Shown here one piece after another: positions 7,540-16,340 of a stretch of DNA of 58,421 nt. The first letter of the stretch is position 1. The number at the start of each line of letters is the position of its first letter. This stretch comes from Rhodospirillales bacterium (lineage in GTDB: Bacteria > Pseudomonadota > Alphaproteobacteria > Reyranellales > Reyranellaceae): assembly GCA_016185145.1 (NCBI GenBank), contig JACPOB010000019.1, positions 1-58,421 of the forward strand, read 5' to 3'. A program made the position numbers and the translations under genes. The notes below the pieces were generated by a model. The model was given only the letters and a program-made list of their open reading frames with translations, did no database searches and was not told the DNA's origin.

Positions 7540-9934
7540 TGTCGGCCTCGGTCGAGCTGCCCGCGCCGGAACCGGCCTGCCGTCCCCATCTCCAGCCGCT
7601 GATCTCCGGCATGTCGTCGCCGTGGCGCGCGATGTACTGGCGATGCTCGATGAGCTTGTCGCGGATCGCCTGCTTGGCATAGGCGGCTCGCGCACCGAGG
7701 CCCGGCAGGCGGTCGATCACGGCGCTCACCAGGTGGAAGCGGTCGAGATCGTTCAGCACGCACATGTCGAACGGGGTGGTCGTGGTGCCCTCCTCCTTGT
7801 AGCCGCGGACATGGAGATTGGCATGGCCGTGGCGCCGATAGGTCAGCCGGTGGATGAGCCACGGATAGCCGTGGAAGGCGAAGATGATCGGCTTGTCGGT
7901 GGTGAACAGGGCGTCGAAATCGGCATCGTTGAGACCGTGCGGGTGCTCGCTCGGCGGCTGCAGCGTCATCAGGTTGACGACATTGACGACGCGCACCTTC
8001 ACCTCGGGGGCGTGCCGGCGGATGAGCTCGACCGCCGCCAGCGTCTCCAGGGTCGGCACGTCGCCGCAGCAGGCCATGACGACGTCGGGCTCGCCGCCGC
8101 GGTCGTTGCTGGCCCATTCCCAGATACCGAGGCCGGCCTGGCAGTGCTTGATGGCCTCGTCCATCGTCAGCCATTGCGGCGCCGGCTGTTTGCCGGCGAC
8201 GACGACGTTGACGTAGTTGCGGCTGCGCAGGCAGTGGTCGGTGACCGAGAGCAGGCAGTTGGCGTCGGGCGGCAGGTAAACGCGCACGACCTCGGCCTTC
8301 TTGTTCACGACGTGGTCGATGAAGCCGGGATCCTGGTGACTGAAGCCATTATGGTCCTGCCGCCAGACATGGCTCGACAGCAGGTAGTTCAGCGATGCGA
8401 TCGGCCGTCGCCACGGGATGTGATTGCACACCTTCAGCCACTTGGCGTGCTGGTTGAACATCGAATCGACGATGTGAACGAACGCCTCGTAGCATGAGAA
8501 GAAGCCGTGCCGGCCCGTCAGGAGGTAGCCCTCCAGCCATCCCTGGCATTGATGCTCGCTCAGCACCTCCATGACCCGGCCGTCGGGTGCGAGGTGGTCG
8601 TCCCACGGCTCGATCTCGGCGGACCAGGCGCGGTTGGTGACGGCGAGGACGTCCTGCCAGCGATTGGAGTTGTTCTCGTCGGGACTGAAGAGCCTGAAAT
8701 TGCGCTGGTCGCTGTTGAGCTTCATCACATCGCGCAGAAAGCCGCCCATCACGCGCGTCGCCTCGGCCGTGACGGCGCCGGGCTGGGACACCTTGACGGC
8801 ATAGTCGCGGAAATCGGGCAGCCGAAGGTCGCGCAGCACGGTGCCGCCGTTGGTGCGGGGATTGGCGCTCATGCGCCGGGTGCCCTTGGGAGGAAGATCG
8901 GCGAGCTCGCGCCGCAGGCGGCCGCTGTCGTCGAAAAGCTCGTCCGGCCGGTAGCTCTTCATCCATTGCTCGAGGATGCGCACGTGCTCCGGATTCTCGT
9001 GCATCTCCCCCATCGGCACCTGATGGGCGCGCCAGTAGCCTTCGGTGCGCTTGCCGTCGATCTCCTTGGGACAAGTCCAGCCCTTGGGCGTGCGCAGCAC
9101 GATCATCGGCCAGCGCGGGCGTCCGCCCGAGCCCTGCTTCGCCTTCGCCTTGATGTCGCGGATCTCGCCGATGACCGCGTCCAGGGTGGCGGCCATGAGC
9201 CGGTGCATCTTTTGCGGGTCGTCGCCTTCCACGAAATGCGGCGTGTAGCCGTAGCCGCGAAAGAGCTGCTCCAGCTCCTCGTGGCTGATGCGGGCCAGGA
9301 CCGTCGGGTTGGCGATCTTGTAGCCGTTGAGATGCAGGATCGGCAGGACGGCGCCGTCGGTCGCGGCGTTCAGGAACTTGTTCGAATGCCAGCTCGTCGC
9401 CATCGGCCCGGTCTCGGCCTCGCCGTCGCCGACGACGCAGGCGACGATCAGGTCGGGATTGTCGAAGGCGGCGCCATAAGCGTGCGACAACGCATAGCCC
9501 AACTCGCCGCCCTCGTGGATCGAACCCGGCGTCTCGGGCGCGACGTGGCTCGGTATGCCGCCGGGAAACGAGAACTGGGTGAACAGGCGCTTCATCCCGA
9601 CCTCGTCGGCGGAGACGTTCGGATAGACCTCGCTGTAGGTTCCTTCGAGATACGCGTTCGCCACCATGGCCGGGCCGCCGTGGCCAGGCCCTGCGACATA
9701 GATCATGTCGAGATCGTGCTTGTTGATGATGCGGTTGAGATGGACGTAGACGAAGTTCAGTCCGGGCGTCGTGCCCCAATGGCCGAGCAGCCGCGGCTTG
9801 ATGTGATCCTTGGACAGCGGCTGCTTCAGCAACGGGTTGTCGTAGAGGTAGATCTGACCGACCGACAAATAATTGGCCGCGCGCCAGTATGCGTCGATCG
9901 ACGTCAGTTCCTTGTCCGACAAGGCGTTCGCCAT
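7532..9934 (-). CDS. xfp: Xylulose-5-phosphate/fructose-6-phosphate phosphoketolase
   Basis: This thiamine-diphosphate enzyme cleaves xylulose-5-P (and often fructose-6-P) with phosphate to acetyl-phosphate plus glyceraldehyde-3-P (or erythrose-4-P). The 800-residue length is typical. Visible motifs are [10 protein letters not shown] (N-terminal), the phosphoketolase signature [20 protein letters not shown], and the ThDP/Mg site [19 protein letters not shown], followed by the XFP middle and C-terminal domains. AGGAG lies just upstream of the ATG at 9934. It is the first gene of a two-gene operon with glycogen phosphorylase. No acetate kinase or phosphotransacetylase is in the window. Confidence 0.96.
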   Translation of the reverse strand: MANALSDKELTSIDAYWRAANYLSVGQIYLYDNPLLKQPLSKDHIKPRLLGHWGTTPGLNFVYVHLNRIINKHDLDMIYVAGPGHGGPAMVANAYLEGTYSEVYPNVSADEVGMKRLFTQFSFPGGIPSHVAPETPGSIHEGGELGYALSHAYGAAFDNPDLIVACVVGDGEAETGPMATSWHSNKFLNAATDGAVLPILHLNGYKIANPTVLARISHEELEQLFRGYGYTPHFVEGDDPQKMHRLMAATLDAVIGEIRDIKAKAKQGSGGRPRWPMIVLRTPKGWTCPKEIDGKRTEGYWRAHQVPMGEMHENPEHVRILEQWMKSYRPDELFDDSGRLRRELADLPPKGTRRMSANPRTNGGTVLRDLRLPDFRDYAVKVSQPGAVTAEATRVMGGFLRDVMKLNSDQRNFRLFSPDENNSNRWQDVLAVTNRAWSAEIEPWDDHLAPDGRVMEVLSEHQCQGWLEGYLLTGRHGFFSCYEAFVHIVDSMFNQHAKWLKVCNHIPWRRPIASLNYLLSSHVWRQDHNGFSHQDPGFIDHVVNKKAEVVRVYLPPDANCLLSVTDHCLRSRNYVNVVVAGKQPAPQWLTMDEAIKHCQAGLGIWEWASNDRGGEPDVVMACCGDVPTLETLAAVELIRRHAPEVKVRVVNVVNLMTLQPPSEHPHGLNDADFDALFTTDKPIIFAFHGYPWLIHRLTYRRHGHANLHVRGYKEEGTTTTPFDMCVLNDLDRFHLVSAVIDRLPGLGARAAYAKQAIRDKLIEHRQYIARHGDDMPEISGWRWGRQAGSGAGSSTEADNV

Positions 9935-10037
9935 GACTCGACTCCTGTGCGTCCCGACGGAAGATTAGGCGAAGCGGTCGGCAAGTCGAGGGCTCGCCCG
10001 AGGATGTCACAAGGCGAGGAATACCTGCAGCCGTCGT

Positions 10038-10520
10038 TCAGAACCGTGGCGGTCCCGGATCCTGATTCCAGTCTGGATCGCTCGACGGGCTGAGCGGCTT
10101 GTCGCCGACGAGGAGTCCCTTGCCGGGAATGAAGTTCACTTCCAGGCGAATGCCGTCGGGATCCTCGAACACGATATAGTAATAGCCGGGCGCCCAGTCG
10201 CCGGCCATCGGACCGCGGTCGATGTAGGCTCCCATGTCGCGCAGCTTGGCGGCGACGCGGTCGACATCCTCGCGGCTGCGAGCCCGTATGCAGAAATGAT
10301 GCAGGCCGATGCGGTTGGCGACGAAACGCTCGCCTTCATGCTCCGGCGCACAGCGCTGGATGCCGACCGCCGTGCGGCCGCCGACATGATAGAGGAAGTT
10401 GTTGCCGTCATAGACCTTGGTAAGGCCAAGGAAGGGCAGCAGCTCGGCGTAGAAAGCACGCGCCTTGTCCCACTGGCTGACCGTCAGGATGACGTGCGCC
10501 ATGCCGTTGATTTCGATCAT
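10038..10520 (-). CDS. VOC family (glyoxalase/bleomycin resistance/dioxygenase) protein
   Basis: A 160-residue protein of the vicinal-oxygen-chelate fold. It has paired beta-alpha-beta-beta-beta modules, opening with MAHVILTVSQWDKARAFYAE and ending with YYIVFEDPDGIRLEVNFIPG. The candidate metal ligands are His9, His74/75 region and Glu127 of these strands. Members may be dioxygenases, isomerases or thiol transferases, and the substrate is not evident. The start at 10520 follows GAGGAGA, and the open frame upstream to 11792 is antisense shadow of the dehydrogenase. It is a single gene flanked by repeats. Confidence 0.85.
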   Translation of the reverse strand: MIEINGMAHVILTVSQWDKARAFYAELLPFLGLTKVYDGNNFLYHVGGRTAVGIQRCAPEHEGERFVANRIGLHHFCIRARSREDVDRVAAKLRDMGAYIDRGPMAGDWAPGYYYIVFEDPDGIRLEVNFIPGKGLLVGDKPLSPSSDPDWNQDPGPPRF

Positions 10521-10551
10521 GCTCTCTCCTCTTCCTGCCCAGCATGGCCCC

Positions 10552-10653
10552 TCATGTTCCTCTCCCCCGCTAGGGGGAGAGGCTAGGTGAGGGGGAATCG
10601 ACGTGCGTGGCCCCCTCACCCGACCTCTCCCCCTAGCGGGGGAGAGGAGCATG
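10552..10653. repeat. Family-B palindrome pair
   Basis: CTCTCCCCCGCTAGGGGGAGAG and its partner further right (CTCTCCCCCTAGCGGGGGAGAG) are linked by GTGAGGG/CCCTCAC sequences, so the entire block can also pair end to end. It is the same family as 2335-2447. It sits in the divergent gap between the VOC gene and the dehydrogenase gene, upstream of both starts. Confidence 0.75.
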
Positions 10654-10766
10654 AACGATGTGTCCACTCCGTAGAGCTTCACTGGGCCTGTTTGCCCGAG
10701 CATAGCGTCCCCGGCGGCCGGATGTGCTAACAAAGGATTCATGGACCGATAAGCGGAGATGAGAAC

Positions 10767-11897
10767 ATGAGCGACACCAAGGGACTGCAGCTTCGTTCGC
10801 GGATCAGCAAGGCCGGCGAGCTCGAACTGTCGCTGGTGGAAATCGCCACGCCCGAACCCGGCCCGGACCAGGTCGTGGTCAGGATCGAGGCGACGCCGAT
10901 CAATCCGTCGGACCTCGGCCTGCTGATCGGACCGGCCGACATGAGCACGGCCAAGGCCTCGGGCAGCGGCGCCGCCCTCAAGGTGACGGCCAAGGTGCCG
11001 CAGCAGGCGCTGCCCTTCATCGCCGCGCGGCTCGACCAGGCCATGCCGGTCGGCAACGAGGGCGCGGGAACCGTGGTCAAGGCGGGCTCGTCGGAGGCCG
11101 CCCAGGCGCTGCTGGGCAAGACGGTGTCGGCGGTCGGCGGCTCGATGTACACGCAGTATCGGCTGCTGAAGGCGACCGACTGCCAGCCGCTGCCGGCCGG
11201 CACGACGGCGGCCGAGGGCGCCTCGTGGTTCGTCAATCCGCTGACCGCGCTCGGCATGACCGAGACCATGAAGCGCGAGGGCCACAAGGCGCTGGTCCAC
11301 ACCGCGGCGGCCTCCAACCTCGGCCAGATGCTGAACAGGATCTGCCAGGAGGACGGCATTCCCCTGGTCAACATCGTGCGCAGCGCCGAGCAGGCCAAGC
11401 TGCTGCGCGGCATCGGCGCCAAGCATGTTCTGGACTCGACCTCGCCCAACTTCATGGAGGAGCTGACGCAGGCGCTGGTCGAGACCGGCGCCACCATCGC
11501 CTTCGATGCGATCGGCGGCGGCAAGCTCGCCAGCCAGATCCTGACCGCGATGGAGATGGCGTTGAACAAGACCGCCAAGGAGTACAGCCGCTACGGCTCG
11601 ACGACGCACAAGCAGGTCTACATCTACGGCAGCCTCAACACCGGCCCGGTCGAGCTGACGCGCAACTACGGCACGGCCTGGGCCGTCGGCGGCTGGCTGC
11701 TCACGCCGTTCCTGCAGAAGATCGGCCGGCCCGGCCAGGCGCCATTGCGCGAGCGCGTGGTCAAGAACCTGAAGACGACCTTCGCCAGTCACTACACCAA
11801 GGTGGTGTCGCTGCCCGAGGCGCTCGACCTCGCGAACATCGCCGTCTACGGCAAACGCTCAACGGGCGAGAAGTTCCTGATCAATCCGAACAAATAG
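10767..11897 (+). CDS. Zinc-binding dehydrogenase family oxidoreductase (quinone-reductase-like)
   Basis: A 376-residue medium-chain dehydrogenase/reductase. It has an N-terminal GroES-like domain (VVVRIEATPINPSDLGLLIG) and a C-terminal Rossmann nucleotide-binding domain (ALVHTAAASNLGQMLNRICQ, about residues 175-194). The structural-zinc cysteine cluster is not seen, so it resembles the zinc-free NADPH:quinone reductase subgroup despite the family name. The ATG follows GAGATGAGAAC. A Lys-tailed C-terminus ends the usual fold. Neighbours give no pathway. The substrate is unknown. Confidence 0.85.
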   Translation: MSDTKGLQLRSRISKAGELELSLVEIATPEPGPDQVVVRIEATPINPSDLGLLIGPADMSTAKASGSGAALKVTAKVPQQALPFIAARLDQAMPVGNEGAGTVVKAGSSEAAQALLGKTVSAVGGSMYTQYRLLKATDCQPLPAGTTAAEGASWFVNPLTALGMTETMKREGHKALVHTAAASNLGQMLNRICQEDGIPLVNIVRSAEQAKLLRGIGAKHVLDSTSPNFMEELTQALVETGATIAFDAIGGGKLASQILTAMEMALNKTAKEYSRYGSTTHKQVYIYGSLNTGPVELTRNYGTAWAVGGWLLTPFLQKIGRPGQAPLRERVVKNLKTTFASHYTKVVSLPEALDLANIAVYGKRSTGEKFLINPNK

Positions 11898-11984
11898 GGT
11901 CGGGGGCACGGCTCGAATTGAAGATGATCCGATCAAGCACCATCTGGCCGAAGAAGGAGTGACACCCAGGATCGGAAGAGGCAC

Positions 11985-13118
11985 ATGCGAACCCTCGCGC
12001 TCGCGATTCTCGCCACGCCAATGCTCGGTTCATTCTTCATGCCGCGTGTCGAAGCCCAGGAGCCGGTGCGAAGAATCATCCAGGATGAGATCCTCACCTT
12101 GCTGCCTGCCGACGGCGGCGGGGGCATAGCCATCGCCGTCTGCATCGACGGCCGACTGCTGTTCTTCGATGGCGGTTTCGCCAGTCTGGCCGAGCGGCGG
12201 CCGATAACGCCCGACTCGCTGTTCAACATCGCTTCGCTGCGCAAGCCGTTCGAGGCGACGCTGCTCGCCCTCGCCGTGCAACAAGGCAAGATGGCCCTCG
12301 GCGATCCCGTCTCGAGATACGTGCCGGAGCTGTCCGCCGGCGGAGATATCCGCCGCGTCACGGTGGGCCAACTCGCAACCCACACGTCGGGCCTTCTGCT
12401 GCCGCACGATCATCCGCCGTGGCCGACGACGCTCTATACGCCGGCGAGCTTCCGCGAAGCGCTCAACGCATGGAACGCCGATGCCGCTCACCAGCCCGGC
12501 CGGCAACATATCTACACCCATGCCGGCTTCATCCTGCTGCAGCTCGCGCTGGAGAACGGCCTCGGTTCTTCCGTCGGCGACCTTGCCGAGCAGACGATCT
12601 TCGAACCGCTCGGCATGAACGCCAGCTGGATTCCCCGCCACGGCAAGGACGGCCGAAGCGATCTGCCGCCGCCTCTCCTGCAGCGCGCCGTTCAGGGCTA
12701 CTCCGAAGATGGCGTCACCATCGGTCGACCGGGTGATCAGCAGACCTATTACGACTGGCCGGGCACAGGGCAGATGTACAGTTCCGCGCGCGATCTCGCC
12801 GCCTTTCTCAACGCCAACATGGGCGAGGGCGGCGGCGTCACGCCGCTGCTCAGCCAGGCCATGACTCTGGCGCAAGCTCCGGCAGTCATCACCGGTCCAC
12901 ACAGCGCCCAGGCGCTGGCATGGGAGATCGACAATTCCGCCGCACCAACCGTGATCGACAAGAACGGCGGCCTCAACAACGCGTCCGCCTATATGGGCAT
13001 GATGCCGGCGCGCCGACTCGGCATCGTGGTCCTTGCCAATCGCGGCGGCATCGATGTCGCCCAGGCTGGCCGACGAGCGTTGCGCCAATTGTCCAGGGGA
13101 CGTGAGCCCTCGCATTGA
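11985..13118 (+). CDS. Serine hydrolase, beta-lactamase/esterase (class C-like) family
   Basis: A 377-residue exported protein. Residues 1-24 form a signal peptide ending near VEAQ, followed by a penicillin-binding-protein-like fold. The nucleophile motif SxxK is SLRK at residues 84-87. The expected YxN motif appears as YTH (177-179). The third motif is represented by KNGG near residue 324. ATHTSGLL (131-138) is a family landmark. Proteins of this type hydrolyse esters, peptides or beta-lactams in the periplasm. The altered YxN motif argues against a classical beta-lactamase. It follows the dehydrogenase by 87 bases. Confidence 0.85.
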   Translation: MRTLALAILATPMLGSFFMPRVEAQEPVRRIIQDEILTLLPADGGGGIAIAVCIDGRLLFFDGGFASLAERRPITPDSLFNIASLRKPFEATLLALAVQQGKMALGDPVSRYVPELSAGGDIRRVTVGQLATHTSGLLLPHDHPPWPTTLYTPASFREALNAWNADAAHQPGRQHIYTHAGFILLQLALENGLGSSVGDLAEQTIFEPLGMNASWIPRHGKDGRSDLPPPLLQRAVQGYSEDGVTIGRPGDQQTYYDWPGTGQMYSSARDLAAFLNANMGEGGGVTPLLSQAMTLAQAPAVITGPHSAQALAWEIDNSAAPTVIDKNGGLNNASAYMGMMPARRLGIVVLANRGGIDVAQAGRRALRQLSRGREPSH

Positions 13119-13234
13119 AGCAGCGGGCGCCGAAGTGGCCGCTTGGTGGCGGCACGAAGGCGCTCTGCCACGCTCGCGCGCAACCTCCACACCTGTTCGA
13201 CCGTTTTCAGCGAACGGATCACGAGGAGGCATTC

Positions 13235-13459
13235 ATGTTGCGTGTCAAATCCCTTGTCGTCATCGGCGCCATTGCGCTGGCCACCGCGGCCTGCGGCGAG
13301 CGTCCGGTCGATCGCGCGCTGACGGGCGGTGCGATCGGCGCCGGCGGCGGTGCGCTGGTCGGCGCGGCTGCGGGCAACCCAGTGGCCGGCGCGGTGGTCG
13401 GCGGCTTGGGTGGTGCCGCCATCGGTGCGGCCACGACGCCGCGCCAGTACTACTACTAA
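13235..13459 (+). CDS. Small glycine-zipper lipoprotein
   Basis: A 74-residue protein with a lipoprotein signal (LATAAC, lipidated Cys20). A glycine-zipper segment of about 37 residues follows (GGAIGAGGGALVGAAAGNPV and onward), then a QYYY tail. Such proteins resemble SlyB/osmotically inducible lipoproteins and probably sit at the outer membrane. The start at 13235 has GAGGAGG five bases upstream. The longer open frame beginning at 13115 lacks such a site. Its 3' end meets the convergent monooxygenase gene after 12 bases. Confidence 0.8.
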   Translation: MLRVKSLVVIGAIALATAACGERPVDRALTGGAIGAGGGALVGAAAGNPVAGAVVGGLGGAAIGAATTPRQYYY

Positions 13460-13471
13460 GCCGCAAGGCTC

Positions 13472-14641
13472 TCAGGCGACCGCCGCCGCATCGTGTGCAT
13501 AGAGCCATCCGATGTTGGCAATCGAGCGGTCGCCTGAGACCGCCAGGGCGTCATCACGCTTCTGCTGTTCGGCCCCGTCAGGCAGATGGAAGCGCGTACG
13601 GTTGGCGGCACTTGCTTCCTGCAGCCGCGTCGCTCGCGGCTTTCGCAATTCCTCATAACGCCCGAGGGCCCCTGCCACGTCGTCCGGCATCTTCGCCAGC
13701 AGCGATGCCAACGTCGCACCATCCTCGATCGATTGCGCCGCACCCTGCGCCATGAAGGGCAGCATGGGATGGCAGGCGTCGCCCAGCAGCGTGACCCGGC
13801 CCTCGGTCCAGCGCGGCAACGGCAGGCGGTCGTGCAATGCCCAGACGAAGGTCTCGGGAAAGGCCTCGATCAGGCCGCGCACGGTGGGATGCCAACCCTG
13901 GTAGCGTGCCAGCGCCTGTGCAACATCGCCTCTGGTGGTCCACGATTCGTCCGTCCAGGCACCGTGCTCGGTGACGCAGACGACGTTCATGTACCGTCCC
14001 GACGCGACCCAGTAGTGCACGACGTGCCCGTCCGGCCCGAGCCAACTGTGCGACACGACCTCGATGCCGAGATGCCTGATACGCTCGGCCGGCACCAGGC
14101 CGCGCCAAGCGACACAGCCGGTGAAGCGCGGCTTCTCCGCCCCGAAGGCGAGGTGGCGCACGCGCGAGTGGATGCCGTCAGCGCCAATCAACAGATCAAC
14201 CTCGACCGAGGCGCTGTTCTCGAAGCGCGCAACGACCCGCTCCCCCTTCTGCTCGAGATCGACCAGTTTATGTCCGACGTGCAGGCGTTCAGCAGGCACG
14301 GCGGCACTCAAGAACTCGGCAAGGTCGGCGCGATGGAAGTGATAGTAAGGCGCGCCGAAGGTCTTCTCGACCTCCGGTCCCAGCGGCGCCCTCTGCAGCA
14401 TGCGACCGTCGTCCCAGCGCCGCTGATGCACGGCGACCGGCCGCACTCCGACGCGATCCATGGCCGGCTTCAGGCCAAGCCGCACCAGCAACCGCGAGGC
14501 ATTGGGGCTGATCTGGATGCCGGCGCCGATCTCGCCGATGCGTGGCGACTGCTCGTAGACATGAACGTCGAGCCCTGCCTTCAAGAGATGCAACGCGGCG
14601 GACAAGCCGCCGATACCACCGCCGATGATCGCGATCTTCAT
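13472..14641 (-). CDS. FAD-dependent monooxygenase (salicylate hydroxylase / NicC-like)
   Basis: A 389-residue group A flavoprotein aromatic hydroxylase using NAD(P)H and O2. It shows the FAD dinucleotide motif GGGIGGLSAALHLLKAGLDV at residues 7-26, the middle DG motif LLIGADGIHSRVR, and the ribityl-binding LLGDACHPMLPFMAQGAAQS. The lack of a long C-terminal domain places it with salicylate and 6-hydroxynicotinate hydroxylases. The start MKIAIIGGG was chosen because it matches the family N-terminus. It lies 22 bases downstream of a second FAD monooxygenase on the same strand, suggesting joint attack on an aromatic or N-heterocyclic compound. Confidence 0.87.
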   Translation of the reverse strand: MKIAIIGGGIGGLSAALHLLKAGLDVHVYEQSPRIGEIGAGIQISPNASRLLVRLGLKPAMDRVGVRPVAVHQRRWDDGRMLQRAPLGPEVEKTFGAPYYHFHRADLAEFLSAAVPAERLHVGHKLVDLEQKGERVVARFENSASVEVDLLIGADGIHSRVRHLAFGAEKPRFTGCVAWRGLVPAERIRHLGIEVVSHSWLGPDGHVVHYWVASGRYMNVVCVTEHGAWTDESWTTRGDVAQALARYQGWHPTVRGLIEAFPETFVWALHDRLPLPRWTEGRVTLLGDACHPMLPFMAQGAAQSIEDGATLASLLAKMPDDVAGALGRYEELRKPRATRLQEASAANRTRFHLPDGAEQQKRDDALAVSGDRSIANIGWLYAHDAAAVA

Positions 14642-14663
14642 GCTCCGGCACTCCATCGCTATT

Positions 14664-16199
14664 TCAATTTGTCGGCAAGAGGCGCGCCCAGACGGCACGG
14701 CCGTCGGCGCAGGCATTGCCGCGCCAGGCGACGTGCGTGTCGGGCCGCACCAGCACGAGTCTCGCCTCGTAGATCGGCGCCACGGGATCGTCGACCATCA
14801 CGATGTCGAGCGGCGCGGGTGCCGCATCGATCAGGGACGACGGATCGGCGTTGCCGAACACCAGCAAGGTGAACCACGGGCCGAGCCGGTCGTAGAGCGC
14901 ACTGCCGCCGCGCAAGAAGGTGCTGGGCAGACGCGCGCCCGGCGCCGTCGTCGGCTCGTACGTCACGGGGTCGGACTCGACGCCGTCGTAGCGATAGCCG
15001 AACTCGACGCCCCAGCTCTCGTTCTCGGCGTTGCCCAGCGCCGCGATCTCGCGCGCCAGCATGTCCGGGTCGGCGATGCGCTCGTAGAGCTCGCCGATCT
15101 TGATGCGGACGCCGGTGTGGCGCTCCGACGCGAGGCGATTGCGATAGCCGACCGGACGGCGTTCGGCTTCGTAGGAAGCGAGCAGGCCGGGACCGGCGAA
15201 GCCTTTCAAGGTCGCGGCGAGCTTCCAGCCGAGGTCGACGGCATCGCCGATGCCGGTGTTCATGCCGTAGCCGCCGGTCGGGATGTACTGGTGCGCGGAG
15301 TCGCCCGCCAGGAAGACGCGGCCGCCCCGGTAGCGCTCGGCCAGCAAGAGATGCGTGAACCACGGATTGGCGACCAGGATCTCGCGCGCGAACGGCCGGC
15401 CGACCCACGTCTCGAGCACGGCGTTGGGATCGAGGTTGGGCACGTCGATGCCGGGCGGCGGTCGCGTCTGCAGCGTCCAGGTGTCCTTGTCATCCTGCGC
15501 GATCAAGGTGCCGCGTGCCGTCTGGTAGTGCCAGGCGATGCCGAAGGCCTGCAGGATGTCGCGCGCGTCGGAGCGGAAATGGATCATGTAGCGATGCGCG
15601 ACCGCCGCGCGCCCTTCGAGGCCGATGCCGAGCCTCTCGCGCACGATGCTCGAGCCACCGTCGCAGCCGGCAAGGAAGTCGCAGCGCACCTGCTCCGTGG
15701 CGCCGGTCTCGACGGTGCGCAAGGTCGCCGTCACGCCGTCGGCGTCCTGCTCGAAATCCTCGAAGGCCACGCCCCAGCGCGCGTCGACCAGCAGGTCGTT
15801 CAAGATGGCGGCCTGCAGCACCGGCTCGATCATGACCTGGCTGACGCGCATGGCGGGCTCGCGCGGCTGGGTGCCGTCATTCCTTGCGAGGATCTCGGCG
15901 CGCTTCTCGACGACGCTGGGATAGCGGAAGCGGTGCAACTCGCGGCCGGTCAGCGACGTGATCCAGGAGACGTCGAAGTTGTTCTCCTCCGGCACCGCCA
16001 CGCCGCGCAGCTTGTCCAAAAGGCCGAGGCGGCGGAACAGCTCCATCGAGCGGCCGTTGGTGATGTCCATCTTGGGATGCCGCGTCGTCGAAGCGTTGCG
16101 CTCGACCAGCAGGCAACGGACGCCGAACGAGGCGAGCGTGCGCGCCAGCGTCATGCCGACCGGCCCGCCGCCGGCGATGAGGACGGGGACGTGCCTCAT
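14664..16199 (-). CDS. FAD-dependent monooxygenase (MhpA/PheA/TfdB-type hydroxylase)
   Basis: A 511-residue flavoprotein hydroxylase with the longer architecture of phenol and 3-(3-hydroxyphenyl)propionate hydroxylases. It has an N-terminal FAD motif (GGGPVGMTLARTLASFGVRC, residues 10-29), a substrate domain, the motif LAGDSAHQYIPTGGYGMNTG, and a C-terminal thioredoxin-like domain of about 110 residues. It would hydroxylate a phenolic ring at the expense of NAD(P)H. It lies between the LLM oxidoreductase and the second monooxygenase gene in a minus-strand catabolic run. A large palindrome occupies the 141-base gap upstream. Confidence 0.88.
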   Translation of the reverse strand: MRHVPVLIAGGGPVGMTLARTLASFGVRCLLVERNASTTRHPKMDITNGRSMELFRRLGLLDKLRGVAVPEENNFDVSWITSLTGRELHRFRYPSVVEKRAEILARNDGTQPREPAMRVSQVMIEPVLQAAILNDLLVDARWGVAFEDFEQDADGVTATLRTVETGATEQVRCDFLAGCDGGSSIVRERLGIGLEGRAAVAHRYMIHFRSDARDILQAFGIAWHYQTARGTLIAQDDKDTWTLQTRPPPGIDVPNLDPNAVLETWVGRPFAREILVANPWFTHLLLAERYRGGRVFLAGDSAHQYIPTGGYGMNTGIGDAVDLGWKLAATLKGFAGPGLLASYEAERRPVGYRNRLASERHTGVRIKIGELYERIADPDMLAREIAALGNAENESWGVEFGYRYDGVESDPVTYEPTTAPGARLPSTFLRGGSALYDRLGPWFTLLVFGNADPSSLIDAAPAPLDIVMVDDPVAPIYEARLVLVRPDTHVAWRGNACADGRAVWARLLPTN

Positions 16200-16200
16200 T

Positions 16201-16336
16201 GCTGGGGGCGCGCCTCTCCGGTGGCGCGTTCATGGTCTTCCGGACCGCGAGCCTCCGGCTCGCTCATGAGCGCGCTGGAAGCGCGCGGTCCGGAAGAGCT
16301 TGAAAGACGCGCCACTGGAGTGGCGCGCCCCCAGCG
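16201..16336. repeat. Nested palindrome containing a family-A element
   Basis: The outer arms GCTGGGGGCGCGCC (16201-16214) and GGCGCGCCCCCAGC (16322-16335) pair, with further pairing of GGTGGCGCGTT and GACGCGCCACT. Inside is a chimeric family-A element: the left half has the GCGAGC-CTCCG-GCTCGC core, the right half a CGCGC-TGGAA-GCGCG core, both within conserved CTTCCGGACCGCG flanks. It lies between two same-strand genes. Confidence 0.75.
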
Positions 16337-16340
16337 ATGA

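Noticed and set aside
10521..11792. N-terminal extension of the VOC protein to 584 residues
   Set aside because: The extra region is antisense to the dehydrogenase gene and crosses a family-B repeat. A good ribosome site precedes the ATG at 10520.
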